DNA of 64,000 nucleotides from UBA2421 sp002343075 (GCA_937982565.1 CALJLN010000042.1:50220-114219); one strand, 5' to 3'; shown: positions 8,225-16,645, counted from the first letter of the stretch. The notes: generated by a model not told the origin, from the letters alone. Numbers and translations are program-made.

Positions 8225-9172
8225 ATGCAACCAGACATTGCCCCGTTACGGTCAGAAGATGTTCCCGCAGTCACAAGCATGCTCGCCGCAGCGATGCCGG
8301 TGGAAGCCATTACGCCGGAGAAATTCGCGCGTCATATCCTGCTCGACCCCAATTATCGCGCCGATGGCGCACTCGTGGCCAAGGCCGGAAACTGTGTGGC
8401 GGGATTCATCTATTCGGCAATGCGCCGGGAACCACTAAACGAGGCTGATGCACGCAAAGGGTACATCACCGCGATCGGGGTCGATCAACGATATCTCCGC
8501 CAGGGAATCGGCACTCAACTCATTGCGGCGGCAGAGGCGCAGCTCCAGCAATCCGGCCGCACAGAGTTGCTGGTGTCGCCCTACGCCCCCGCATACTTCA
8601 CCCCTGGCGTCGACCTCGCGGCCTACCCCGCGGCTATCGAATTGTTTACCAAACAGCGTTTCGAGCAAGTCAGCCGCCCGATCGCCATGCAGGCCAACCT
8701 GTGGAAACTCACCGAGCCGCAGTTTGTGGCCGACGCCCGCAAGCAACTGACGCATGACCATGTTTGCATCGAACCCTACTCGCCGCCACTCACACAGCCG
8801 ATCCTCCAATTCGCACGAAATGAGTTCGGGGCCGACTGGGAAATCGTCTATCGCGATGCGATGCGGTCAATCCTCCGCGGCGAGGCCAGCGCATCACGAA
8901 TCGCGCTCGCTCACCGGGCCGGGACGGTGCTGGGCATCACCCATCATGACGGCGAGCGCTTTGGCCCCATCGGAGTCGCAGCATCAGCGCGAGGCCGAGG
9001 AATCGGGCAGGTGTTGATGTACGAGACCCTGCAAACGCAGCGCCGCGCCGGCCTGCAGACAGCGTGGTTCCTCTGGAGCGACGACCGCACGGCCGACCGG
9101 CTATATCGCGGGGCGGGCTTTTCGGAGTTCAGGCGGTATGTGATTTTTAGGAAGGCACTCCGTTCGCGATGA
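8225..9172 (+). CDS. GNAT family N-acetyltransferase with two GNAT domains
   Basis: 315 residues with two tandem acetyl-CoA-binding folds. The first (about 3-155) carries RYLRQGIGTQL near residue 92. The second (about 170-312) carries ARGRGIGQVL near residue 255, each matching the Q/R-x-x-G-x-G/A pyrophosphate-binding motif. The two-domain arrangement is shared with mycothiol-synthase-like proteins and other double GNATs; the acceptor substrate is unknown. No signal peptide is seen. Its TGA overlaps the ATG of the next small gene (ATGATG at 9169), implying co-transcription with the nucleotidyltransferase pair. Confidence 0.82.
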   Translation: MQPDIAPLRSEDVPAVTSMLAAAMPVEAITPEKFARHILLDPNYRADGALVAKAGNCVAGFIYSAMRREPLNEADARKGYITAIGVDQRYLRQGIGTQLIAAAEAQLQQSGRTELLVSPYAPAYFTPGVDLAAYPAAIELFTKQRFEQVSRPIAMQANLWKLTEPQFVADARKQLTHDHVCIEPYSPPLTQPILQFARNEFGADWEIVYRDAMRSILRGEASASRIALAHRAGTVLGITHHDGERFGPIGVAASARGRGIGQVLMYETLQTQRRAGLQTAWFLWSDDRTADRLYRGAGFSEFRRYVIFRKALRSR

Positions 9173-9408
9173 TGCTAGAATTTCTCTCGATGGCGAAGGA
9201 GTTTGGCAGCATTGATAAATCGTCAGTTTGGTTCGGTACTTTAGCCGAGTCCGATGCAAAAGATATTGAGTATTGGCGCTCGAAGAGTCCGTTCGACCGG
9301 CTCAGGGCGCTCGCATACCTCAGACAAGAGCTTTACGGTCATGGGCGAGGCAAATCTGGACGACGACTTCCGCGAACTTTTCGTCGCGCTAAACCTGGCG
9401 AAAGTTAG
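9169..9408 (+). CDS. Small partner protein of a nucleotidyltransferase toxin-like pair (antitoxin position)
   Basis: A 79-residue protein. Residues about 30-58 (IEYWRSKSPFDRLRALAYLR, then a Glu-Leu-Tyr-Gly) match the small proteins that sit just upstream of MNT/AbiEii-like nucleotidyltransferases. In relatives I remember, the Tyr-Gly is followed by a longer Arg/Leu-rich helix. Here the tail after residue 60 is basic, different, and overlaps the next gene by 68 bases, so it may be abnormal. An inner ATG at 9190 is possible. By analogy with type VII-like HEPN/MNT or AbiE systems it is the antitoxin-position partner; this is inference. Confidence 0.55.
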   Translation: MMLEFLSMAKEFGSIDKSSVWFGTLAESDAKDIEYWRSKSPFDRLRALAYLRQELYGHGRGKSGRRLPRTFRRAKPGES

Positions 9409-9875
9409 CTATCTGATGATTGGTGGGTACGCAGTCAATTTTTACGGACACCACCGCGCCACCAAGGACATCGATGTCTGGATCGCTGCCGATGCCGAGA
9501 ACGCCTCAAGGGTGTCGGAGGCGCTTGTGAAATGGGGCGGGTTTTCAGCCAGCCGAGTGGCACCTAAACTGTTTGTGGAACCCGACAAGGTGTTTGTAAT
9601 GGGCCGCCCTCCAACCCGAATCGATCTTTTGACCGGCGCGCCAGGGTTGAACTTCGAGGCATGTTGGCAGCGCCGCAATTTGGCAGCGCCGCAATGTCGT
9701 CATGATGGATGGCGTGGCGGTCCCGGTGATTTCGCTCGCCGACCAACTGACAAACAAGCGAGCTGCCGGCCGACTGAAGGATCTTGCCGATGTCGAAACA
9801 CTGTCCGCGATCGAGAGCAGACCCACCGGTAAGCGCCCTGATGAGAAACGGCGGGCGACCAGGCGAAGACGGTAA
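9341..9875 (+). pseudogene. Nucleotidyltransferase (MNT/AbiEii-like toxin family), frameshifted by a 16-bp tandem duplication
   Basis: The N-terminal half reads as a nucleotidyltransferase: MIGGYAVNFYGHHRATKDID carries the Gly-Gly and Asp-x-Asp of the catalytic fold at about residues 26-45, and PPTRIDLLTG follows. After codon 113 the frame breaks. A 16-bp unit is present twice (9664-9679 and 9680-9695). As it stands, translation runs into an unrelated Arg/Cys-rich tail ending at 9832. If one copy is removed, the frame continues through DGVAVPVISLADQLTNKRAA and ends at TAA 9873-9875, as in intact relatives. The lost part is the family's C-terminal helix region. An assembly error is the main alternative. 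Confidence 0.8.
9664..9695 (+). repeat. 16-bp perfect tandem duplication inside a coding gene
   Basis: TTGGCAGCGCCGCAAT occurs at 9664-9679 and again, without spacer, at 9680-9695. Because 16 is not a multiple of 3 it shifts the frame of the nucleotidyltransferase. Deleting one copy restores a complete, family-like protein, so this is the likely inactivating event (replication slippage). Confidence 0.9.
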
Positions 9876-10691
9876 TCACCCCACCGCCGACATGAACGCT
9901 CGCACGCGTTTGACGTCCACTGGCTGATCGACTCTGCCATTTTTCTTGAAATGCGTCCCGACGATCGCGCCATCGCAGGCGTCTCTGAAACTCGGCAGCG
10001 ATTCGATCGTCACTCCGCTGCCGATGAATACCGGCGAACTCCCGGCCCGTTTCTTCACCCGCGCAACTTTCTCAGGGTCGGTAGCTTTACCGGTGCCGGC
10101 ACCGCTCACAACTAGCGCATCGGCCATCCCGCGGTGGAGTGTGTCGTCAATCTCGTCTTCGATGGACCGCGCCGCCAGCGGTGCGGAGTGCTTCACATCC
10201 ACATCAGCCATAATCTTTATGTGTTCTGCGCCGAGGCTCGCGCGGTCGCGCAGCAGGTCGTGCGCGATGCCGTGTAGCAACCCCTGATCCGCCACACGCA
10301 CCCCGCAGAGCACATTCACCCTGATAAACTCAGCGCCCACCGCCTGTGCGATTGCCAGCGCGCTCCGGCCATCGTTGCGCAGGCAGTTAATGCCCAGCGG
10401 AAGATCAATGCTTGACCGCACCACCCCTGCGATCGATGTGAGATGCGCAACCACATGCGCGGGTACGCTGCCGGGATAAAATGGCGCATCTCCAAAATTC
10501 TCGATCATCAGCGCATGCACGCCGCCCTCTGCGAGCAGTGCCGCATCGCGAATGGCGGCCTCGGCGATCGCACGTGCGTTGCCGGCGAAACGAGGGGCAC
10601 CTGGCAAGGGCAAGAGGTGAATCATTCCGATCACACCGAACCCACGGGCTAAAAATACGCTGCATGTTTTGCTAGCCATGTCGGCGAGCAT
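9876..10691 (-). CDS. BtpA/SgcQ family TIM-barrel protein
   Basis: 271 residues with family signatures: GVIGMIHLLPLPGAPRF near the start, ALMIENFGDAPFY around residue 60, FIRVNVLCGVRVADQGL around residue 122, IMADVDVKHSAPL and a C-terminal FIGSGVTIES. BtpA was described as a factor for photosystem I assembly in cyanobacteria; in other bacteria the family is a probable metabolic TIM-barrel enzyme of unknown substrate, related to SgcQ. There are no signal or membrane segments. An inner ATG at 10679 is an equally good start; neither has a strong ribosome binding site. Its stop abuts the end of the nucleotidyltransferase gene, and it is divergent from the phosphatase gene at 10703. Confidence 0.85.
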   Translation of the reverse strand: MLADMASKTCSVFLARGFGVIGMIHLLPLPGAPRFAGNARAIAEAAIRDAALLAEGGVHALMIENFGDAPFYPGSVPAHVVAHLTSIAGVVRSSIDLPLGINCLRNDGRSALAIAQAVGAEFIRVNVLCGVRVADQGLLHGIAHDLLRDRASLGAEHIKIMADVDVKHSAPLAARSIEDEIDDTLHRGMADALVVSGAGTGKATDPEKVARVKKRAGSSPVFIGSGVTIESLPSFRDACDGAIVGTHFKKNGRVDQPVDVKRVRAFMSAVG

Positions 10692-10702
10692 AGCATGTAA
10701 GC

Positions 10703-12010
10703 ATGAATGCGTCAGTCACACCGGCCATGGGAACCACGCCTGCAGGAAACTGGCAGGACCGACTTGAGCAAGTCCGTCAGATGATGCTCGAGATGAGCCA
10801 GCAAACTGATGCACAGGCGATGGTGCAGCGATACGCGGCGCGGGTGCGGACGACTTCGCCGAATGACGGCATTCTGTCGGTCAGCCGGCGCGGCGTCCTT
10901 GAACCGCATTTTAAGATCACCCGCAGCTTTCGATGGGGGTTTGACTTTGATCCCTGGAAAAACGCGCTGTCGCTCCCCGTGCTTCAAGGTGGTCTCCTTG
11001 GCCGGCTGCTCTACGAAGGAATGCCGCGGCTGGTCGAAGATTTGCGCGTTGAGCGGGATGACCCGGCCCACGAACACCTGCACGAAGCTCGGTCGCTCTT
11101 CGCTATGCCCGCGTACGACGGCGGCGTGGCGCTTAACATGACATTTGTCCTCAGCAACCAGCCGCGGGGGTTTGATTACGATTCGCTGCCGAATCAGTTC
11201 TGGATGTCCAGCCTGTTTGGCCGGGTGACGCATAACCTGCTGCTCTCACGCCAACTTCAGGACGCTTATGACTCGGTCGATCGCGAGTTGCAGGTCGTCG
11301 GTGACATTCAGCGATCGCTCCTGCCAAGCAAACTCCCGAGCATCCACGGGCTGAAGCTGGCGGCGCATTACCTTACCAGCAGACGCGCCGGCGGGGACTA
11401 TTACGACTTTTTCCCGCTTTCTGACGGCCGATGGGGTATCTTCATCGCTGATGTCTCAGGACACGGCACGCCGGCAGCGGTGCTGATGGCGGTCACGCAC
11501 TCGATTGCTCACGGCGTGCCCGGCGACCCCGACCCGCCGAGCCGCCTGCTCAAGCATGTTAACGAGCAACTCACCCGGCTGTACACCAACGGCAATGGAA
11601 CATTCGTCACCGCGTTTTACGGGATCTTTGATCCGGCGACTAAACGCCTCGCCTACAGTTGCGCCGGGCACCCCCCGCCGAGGGTCAAATCATGCAGCGA
11701 CGGACCCTCCAGGACCATGCTCGACGAATCGCTGAGTCTTCCCCTCGGCATCATCGACGACGAAGATTACACAGACGCAACCGTACAACTTCATCCGGGC
11801 GACGTGCTCGTGCTCTTCACTGACGGCATCACCGAATCGCGCAATCAATCGGGCGAGTTGTTCGGACTTGATCGGCTGGATCATGCCATCGGACGCTGTA
11901 GTAACGATACTGAGTTGGTCATACGCAATATCCTTCTGGCAGTGGAGGATTTCTCCGATTCTGCCCCGCCGAACGACGATCAGACGTTGATCGTGGCACG
12001 CGTGGAATGA
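10703..12010 (+). CDS. SpoIIE/RsbU-type PP2C protein phosphatase with N-terminal sensor-like region
   Basis: 435 residues. The C-terminal half (about 185-433) is a SpoIIE-type PP2C serine phosphatase: RRAGGDYYDFFPL at about 225-237, IADVSGHGTPAAVLM at about 247-261, and FTDGITE near 372 supply the metal-binding acidic residues. A short helix before it (VDRELQVVGDIQRSLLP) is the usual linker of RsbU-like phosphatases. Residues 1-180 look like a degenerate GAF-like sensor. Such proteins usually dephosphorylate an anti-sigma-factor antagonist (STAS domain) in partner switching. No STAS or RsbW-like gene is adjacent, so the partner is unknown. Cytoplasmic. Confidence 0.85.
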   Translation: MNASVTPAMGTTPAGNWQDRLEQVRQMMLEMSQQTDAQAMVQRYAARVRTTSPNDGILSVSRRGVLEPHFKITRSFRWGFDFDPWKNALSLPVLQGGLLGRLLYEGMPRLVEDLRVERDDPAHEHLHEARSLFAMPAYDGGVALNMTFVLSNQPRGFDYDSLPNQFWMSSLFGRVTHNLLLSRQLQDAYDSVDRELQVVGDIQRSLLPSKLPSIHGLKLAAHYLTSRRAGGDYYDFFPLSDGRWGIFIADVSGHGTPAAVLMAVTHSIAHGVPGDPDPPSRLLKHVNEQLTRLYTNGNGTFVTAFYGIFDPATKRLAYSCAGHPPPRVKSCSDGPSRTMLDESLSLPLGIIDDEDYTDATVQLHPGDVLVLFTDGITESRNQSGELFGLDRLDHAIGRCSNDTELVIRNILLAVEDFSDSAPPNDDQTLIVARVE

Positions 12011-12080
12011 CAGAGAGGGTGGGAAATCTGCCCTCTGATGATTCGTTTTTCTGCTTCTCCCGTGTAGGCTTTCGCCCACA

Positions 12081-12923
12081 ATGTCCTTCCGCCTCCTCGC
12101 TCTTGGCGATCTTGTCGGCCGGCCCGGCCGGACGGTCGTTTGTCAGAAGCTGCCCGAGATCGTTCGTTCGCGGCAGATCGATTTTGTGATTGCCAATGGC
12201 GAGAATGTCGCTGCTGGAACAGGAATCACCGCCAACTTGTTTAACAAGATTCGTTCGTATGGCGTTGATGTCGTCACGCTCGGCGATCACGTCTTCAAAA
12301 AGCAGGAAATCACTGCAACGCTCTCCAACAGTGAACGGCTCATCCGCCCGGCAAACCTTTCGCATCAGGCCGCCGGCAAGGGTTGGACCGTGGTGACCGC
12401 CGGGAACGGAGTGCAGGTTGCGGTAATGAACCTGCTCGGACGAATTTATATGAGCCTGCCCTGCGATGATCCCTTCGCGGCGGCCGATCGGATCATCAAG
12501 GATCTGCCAGCAAGCGTGAAAGTGATTGTGTGTGATATGCACGCCGAAGCGACCAGCGAAAAGGTGGCGATGGGTTATCACCTCGACGGTCGCGCAAGCC
12601 TGGTGTTTGGCACTCACACCCATGTGCCGACGGCAGACGCGCGCATCCTCGCGCACGGGACGGGTGCCATTACCGATGTGGGTATGTGCGGGCCGTATGA
12701 CAGCGTTCTGGGCCGGCGGAAGGATCGAGTGCTGAAGTACATGACCACCAACATGCCCCACAGCTTTGACGTCGCCACGCACGACATGCGGATGTGTGGC
12801 GTGCTTACCGAGATTGACCCATCGACCGGCAAATGCAAGAGCATTGAGCGCATCGACATCCCCGGCGGCAACCTCGATCAGGCATACGACTCCGACGACA
12901 AAGCCAACGCCGGCAATGACTGA
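12081..12923 (+). CDS. ymdB: YmdB/TIGR00282-family metallophosphoesterase
   Basis: 280 residues, the full length of the family of 2',3'-cyclic nucleotide phosphodiesterases. Motifs in order: LALGDLVGRPGR (metal-binding Asp9), FVIANGENVAAG at about 36-47, VVTLGDHVFKKQE at about 67-79, VIVCDMHAEATSEK near 150 and FGTHTHVPTADA near 177. In the relatives I recall the third motif is Gly-Asn-His with Asn as a metal ligand; here it is Gly-Asp-His, which could alter metal binding. It follows the phosphatase gene by 70 nt on the same strand and may be co-transcribed. Confidence 0.85.
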   Translation: MSFRLLALGDLVGRPGRTVVCQKLPEIVRSRQIDFVIANGENVAAGTGITANLFNKIRSYGVDVVTLGDHVFKKQEITATLSNSERLIRPANLSHQAAGKGWTVVTAGNGVQVAVMNLLGRIYMSLPCDDPFAAADRIIKDLPASVKVIVCDMHAEATSEKVAMGYHLDGRASLVFGTHTHVPTADARILAHGTGAITDVGMCGPYDSVLGRRKDRVLKYMTTNMPHSFDVATHDMRMCGVLTEIDPSTGKCKSIERIDIPGGNLDQAYDSDDKANAGND

Positions 12924-12974
12924 CAGGCAGGCGGACTTCAATGCTTGATTTTCTGCAGACATACGCCCGCGGCG

Positions 12975-13003
12975 TTCGCAGACCTCGCGTTCGCTGATAT
13001 AAT
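12975..13003 (+). promoter_or_regulatory. Candidate promoter of phenylalanine hydroxylase
   Basis: A perfect TATAAT lies at 12998-13003, with TTCGCA (4 of 6 matches to the -35 consensus) at 12975-12980, 17 nt upstream. The promoter lies about 95 nt before the ATG at 13099, and a small palindrome (CGGTAACCG) follows the -10 box at about 13005-13013, where a regulator could bind. Confidence 0.5.
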
Positions 13004-13098
13004 TCGGTAACCGGATCATTACGCCCGCCGGCGCGACCCGCTCGGTGGGCTAGCTCGACCATGGGCCGCACCATCGGCCGTATGAAAGGACGCTCGCA

Positions 13099-14022
13099 AT
13101 GCCGACCACTCAAGTCGCCTCAGGCCTGACCACCAACAAGGCCCCTTTTATAGAGCTACAGCGCGCCGAAGGGAACATTTACATCGAGCAGCCGTATGGG
13201 CTGTACGACGAGCAAAACCAGGACACCTGGCGTCGCCTGTACGCGCGCATGCGCCCGCGGTGGGAGAAGTATGCGCATCCGAAGTTTCTAGAGGGCGTTC
13301 ACAATCTGGCCCTCGACCCTGACGCAGTCCCCCGGCTGGAAGACATCAACCGATTTCTCTGCCCCCTGAGCGGTTTTTCCGCCAAAGCGGTCGCGGGTTA
13401 CGTGCCAGCGTATGTGTTTTTCGATTGCTTGCGCACGCGCGCTTTTCCCACGACAATCACCATTCGCGACGGCAAGTTGCTGGATTATCTCCCCGAACCC
13501 GACATTTTCCACGACGTCGCCGGCCATGTGCCCATGCACACCGACAAACGCTTCGCCGATGTGCTGGTGCGCTTCGGCGAAGTGGCTCGCGAGGCCGCGG
13601 TGATGGTGCAGGGTATTGCTGACAAACAACAACAGCTCCGCCACGTCGAGAGCATCATCCGCGGCATGGCGCGGTTCTTCTGGTTCACCGTCGAATTCGG
13701 CCTGATGCGAGAGAAACCCGGATCAAAGAACCTGAAAGTCTACGGCAGCGGCCTGCTCAGCAGCTACGGCGAAATCGAACACTGCGTCACCGCACCCGAA
13801 GTGCAGCGGTACCCCATGCAACTGGAATGGGTCATCAACCAAAGCTTCGAAATCGACCACTACCAACCGCTGCTGTTCATCGTCGACAGTTTTGATCACT
13901 TGTACGAGCTGACGCATCAGCTAGAGCAGTGGATCAAAGCCGGTAAACTCGAAAATCTCGCCCCATGCGAACCGGCGATCAGTGAGGCGGATCTGAAGAG
14001 CTTTTTGGAGGCGGGGGTTTAG
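13099..14022 (+). CDS. phhA: Phenylalanine 4-monooxygenase (phenylalanine hydroxylase)
   Basis: 307 residues, a bacterial aromatic amino acid hydroxylase that converts phenylalanine to tyrosine using tetrahydrobiopterin, O2 and non-haem iron. The iron site is visible: FHDVAGHVPMHTDKRFAD gives His138 and His143, and WFTVEFGLM gives Glu199. The central FLCPLSGFSAKAVAGYVP segment and YGSGLLSSYGEIEHC are also typical. There is no regulatory ACT domain, as in other bacterial forms. AAGGA lies before the ATG. A likely promoter is at 12975-13003. It feeds the same catabolic route as hmgA at 4136, but neither gene has the intermediate enzymes beside it. Confidence 0.92.
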   Translation: MPTTQVASGLTTNKAPFIELQRAEGNIYIEQPYGLYDEQNQDTWRRLYARMRPRWEKYAHPKFLEGVHNLALDPDAVPRLEDINRFLCPLSGFSAKAVAGYVPAYVFFDCLRTRAFPTTITIRDGKLLDYLPEPDIFHDVAGHVPMHTDKRFADVLVRFGEVAREAAVMVQGIADKQQQLRHVESIIRGMARFFWFTVEFGLMREKPGSKNLKVYGSGLLSSYGEIEHCVTAPEVQRYPMQLEWVINQSFEIDHYQPLLFIVDSFDHLYELTHQLEQWIKAGKLENLAPCEPAISEADLKSFLEAGV

Positions 14023-14094
14023 TTAACTGAATCTTCCAGCGATGACGTATCGACAAATCAGTAAGTGCCGATTGACCTTCATCGCCAGTTTGCA

Positions 14095-14359
14095 TCACAA
14101 CCCGCGATACGCTTCCTTGCGATGGAGTACGGACATCCGTTCCACAATAAGGGTCGCGTCGTTTACTTCGTAGAGGCTTCGAGACTCACCGATTCGCACC
14201 ACACCAAAGGTGTTGATGCCTGGTCAGCTTGACCGCGGCCGGCAACCGTGGGTGGGTAGCCAACTTCAAAATTGCCAAATCGACCGTGCGGAGCACATGC
14301 TCTGGCAAGCGGCGCATGTCGCGATCAACACCGGGACGAAATCGAACCTGGTAGGTCAC
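14095..14359 (-). pseudogene. RelE/ParE-family toxin, broken by a one-base frameshift
   Basis: Too short and broken to stand out as one open frame. A GTG start (14357-14359) overlaps the antitoxin stop as GTGA. The first 52 codons read as a RelE-like toxin: VTYQVRFRPGVDRDMRRLP, a helix LRTVDLAILKLATHP, and LTRHQHLW. The frame then hits TGA a few codons later. Dropping one base near 14199-14204 continues it as VVRIGESRSLYEVNDATL and then VERMSVLHRKEAYRGL to TGA 14095-14097, which is the family's C-terminal catalytic half. Intact, it would be an mRNA-cleaving toxin of about 87 residues. The 265-nt span is one base over a multiple of three. Confidence 0.75.
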
Positions 14360-14550
14360 TCCAGCCCCAGTTGCTTCCGAAGCTCGCCATACGGCTTGCT
14401 TGATCCCTTTGCATTGCGACGCCGGGCTATGGCCGAATCGGCGGCGTCCTCCCGTACTTGTCGACGAGCCAACGTCTCGAGTTGGTCGTGATCCTCTTTC
14501 GGCACGATGACATACTTATCCCTGCCGAGGTTTAGCAACCACGCACTCAT
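14356..14550 (-). CDS. Phd/YefM-like antitoxin of a type II toxin-antitoxin module
   Basis: About 64 residues from the ATG at 14550. The sequence DKYVIVPKEDHDQLETLARR, then a charged helix and KPYGELRKQLGLE at the end, fits the small prevent-host-death-like antitoxins: an N-terminal DNA-binding beta-helix part and a C-terminal toxin-wrapping tail. Its stop overlaps the start of the RelE-like pseudogene by 4 nt, the usual antitoxin-first order. The reading frame is intact although the toxin is broken. A TTG at 14598 would add 16 residues and is less likely. Confidence 0.65.
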   Translation of the reverse strand: MSAWLLNLGRDKYVIVPKEDHDQLETLARRQVREDAADSAIARRRNAKGSSKPYGELRKQLGLE

Positions 14551-14616
14551 TATCAGAACGTACTTTCCTGCCGCGCGGGAAGCTACGTAAGAACTCAATG
14601 CTGGAGTTGCAAAACC

Positions 14617-16530
14617 CTAAAATTTTGCCCGTAATCCCTCCACCGCCGTCGGGTTTTCAAGGCTGCTCAGGTCGCCGGGGTCCTGGCCGAGGTACGCGGC
14701 GCGAATCACCCGGCGCATTACCTTGGCGTTGCGGGTTTTGGGCAAGTCGCGGACGAAGCGGATTTCCTTAGGCGCGAGCGGCTTGCCCTGCTCGGCGATG
14801 ATGCACCCCTTGAGTTCGTCAATCAGCGACGCGCACTCATCTACTGGAGCTTTGCAGACGACAAAGCACACAATCGCCTGGCCTTTGATCTCATCGGGGA
14901 CACCGATGACCGCGGCTTCTTTTACCTTTTCGTGCGCAACAAGGATCGATTCGATCTCCGCAGGCCCGAGGCGTTTGCCGGCTACTTTGATCGTGTCATC
15001 GCTGCGGCCAAGGATGTACCACTGGCCGTTGTCATCGACTGCAGCGAAGTCGCCGTGTACCCACGTGCCCGGCAACTTGCTCCAATAGGTGTCGAGGTAG
15101 CGCTGGCGGTCGTTCAAGAAACCGCGGGTCTGGCCGATCCACGGCTTTCTGATCACAAGCTCGCCCACCTTCCCGCGGACGCTCCTGCCGCTCTCGTCAA
15201 CGACATCAACAGCCATTCCCGGCAGCGGACCTGCAAAGCTGCAAGGCGCGCTGGGGTGAACGACGCTGCCCATCAATATCCCACCGGAGATTTCCGTCCC
15301 GCCGGAGTAGTTAATGATCGGCCGCCTCCGTTCACCCACGACATTAAACAGCCACTTCCACGGTTCCGGGTTCCACGGCTCGCCCGTACTGGCGAACTTT
15401 CTCAGCTTAGTAAGGTCTTGTTTGCGCACGGGCGCTTCGCCGTGCACGAGCAGGCTGCGAATGAGCGTAGGTGAAACACCCAGCGTGGTAACTTCATACT
15501 TCGCGGCGATCTCCCAAAGCCGACCCACATCCGGGTAGTCCGGCCCGCCGTCGTAGGTCACCATCGTGCAGCCAACGCTCAGTGCGCTAAACACCAGCCA
15601 CGGTCCCATCATCCAGCCCATGTCGGTCATCCACCAGATAGTCTCATCAGGCTTTAAGTCCAGCCCAAGCCACGCATCGGCTGCGGCCTTGATCGGGAAG
15701 CCGCAGTGCGTGTGAACCGCGCCCTTGGGTTTGCCGGTCGTGCCCGAAGTGTAGATCAGCATCATTGTTTCTTCAGCATTCGCAATATACGTCTCGACCG
15801 GAGGACTCTGCCCGGCTGTGACGAGCGCCGCGTAATCGAGGACGTCAACTCGCCGGCCACTCGCGGCAAGCGAGGCGCCGACCTCATCGACAATAGTGCG
15901 CATCGCCACAAATTTCCCCCGCCGGTGCACACCATTGCAGGTAATGACGGCTTTTGCGTTTGAGTCGGCCAATCGCGTGATAATCGCCCCGGCGCCATAA
16001 CCGCTGAACAGAGGAAGGAAGATCGCGCCGATGTAGATAACCGCGAGCATCGACACCACGCAGTCGGCGTTCATGGGGAGGTAGACGCCGATCACATCGC
16101 CCGGCCTGAACCCGCGCGCAACCAGCGCCGCTGCCACTCTCTGGACTTCATCTCTAAGGCCAATGTACGTTCGCGAGTCACAACTGCCGTCGTCGTGAAC
16201 GGCGATAATGGCGCGTTTGGTCTCGGTTGTTGTATGCATCCACCGATGCAGCAACGACTTAACGACATTCATCCGACCGCCGACACACCATTTCGGCCAC
16301 TCGATGCCTTGCGACGCGTCCAGGATCGTCTTGTAGGGCGCATCGAAGACGAATCCCATATCTCCGATGACGGCGCTCCAAAACCAGCCGACGTCCGCGG
16401 TGCTGCGGCTCATCAATTCGTCGTACGAACCGATACCGTGACGCTTCATAAACGCTGTGACATTGGCCGCGGCGATGGTCGCGGCGTCGGGCTGCCAGGC
16501 GATCTCGCCGCCGAAGTCGAAATGATCCAT
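14617..16530 (-). CDS. AMP-forming acyl-CoA synthetase (acetyl-/acetoacetyl-CoA synthetase-like)
   Basis: 637 residues, full length for the acetyl-CoA synthetase-like group with its extra N-terminal domain (about 1-100). The ATP-binding motif YTSGTTGKPKGAVH lies at about 258-271, a YSGGTE motif near 405, GRSDDTIKVAGKRLGPAEIE around 505-525, and the C-terminal catalytic Lys in TRNAKVMRR near 604. The enzyme activates a carboxylic acid to its CoA ester through an acyl-adenylate. The acid cannot be read from sequence; acetate, propionate, acetoacetate or a branched acid are possible. Divergent from the AtuA-like gene and close to an enoyl-CoA hydratase, suggesting a short acyl-CoA pathway. Confidence 0.82.
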   Translation of the reverse strand: MDHFDFGGEIAWQPDAATIAAANVTAFMKRHGIGSYDELMSRSTADVGWFWSAVIGDMGFVFDAPYKTILDASQGIEWPKWCVGGRMNVVKSLLHRWMHTTTETKRAIIAVHDDGSCDSRTYIGLRDEVQRVAAALVARGFRPGDVIGVYLPMNADCVVSMLAVIYIGAIFLPLFSGYGAGAIITRLADSNAKAVITCNGVHRRGKFVAMRTIVDEVGASLAASGRRVDVLDYAALVTAGQSPPVETYIANAEETMMLIYTSGTTGKPKGAVHTHCGFPIKAAADAWLGLDLKPDETIWWMTDMGWMMGPWLVFSALSVGCTMVTYDGGPDYPDVGRLWEIAAKYEVTTLGVSPTLIRSLLVHGEAPVRKQDLTKLRKFASTGEPWNPEPWKWLFNVVGERRRPIINYSGGTEISGGILMGSVVHPSAPCSFAGPLPGMAVDVVDESGRSVRGKVGELVIRKPWIGQTRGFLNDRQRYLDTYWSKLPGTWVHGDFAAVDDNGQWYILGRSDDTIKVAGKRLGPAEIESILVAHEKVKEAAVIGVPDEIKGQAIVCFVVCKAPVDECASLIDELKGCIIAEQGKPLAPKEIRFVRDLPKTRNAKVMRRVIRAAYLGQDPGDLSSLENPTAVEGLRAKF

Positions 16531-16564
16531 AGTCTACTCTCCGCGGGAAGGGTGAAACGAGAGA

Positions 16565-16624
16565 TTAACGCAGATCAATATAGTTTTGAAAATCGGCACT
16601 TTCATCTCGCCCGATCTACGTTAA
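16565..16624. promoter_or_regulatory. Inverted-repeat pair between divergent acyl-CoA genes
   Basis: TTAACGCAGATC (16565-16576) and GATCTACGTTAA (16613-16624) are inverted copies of a 12-bp word with one mismatch, with centres 48 bp apart. They lie in the 115-nt gap between the ligase (start 16530, minus) and the AtuA-like gene (start 16646, plus). This is what a pair of operators for a shared regulator would look like. No regulator is identified. Confidence 0.4.
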
Positions 16625-16645
16625 CTTATTGTAGTGGAGGACCTT

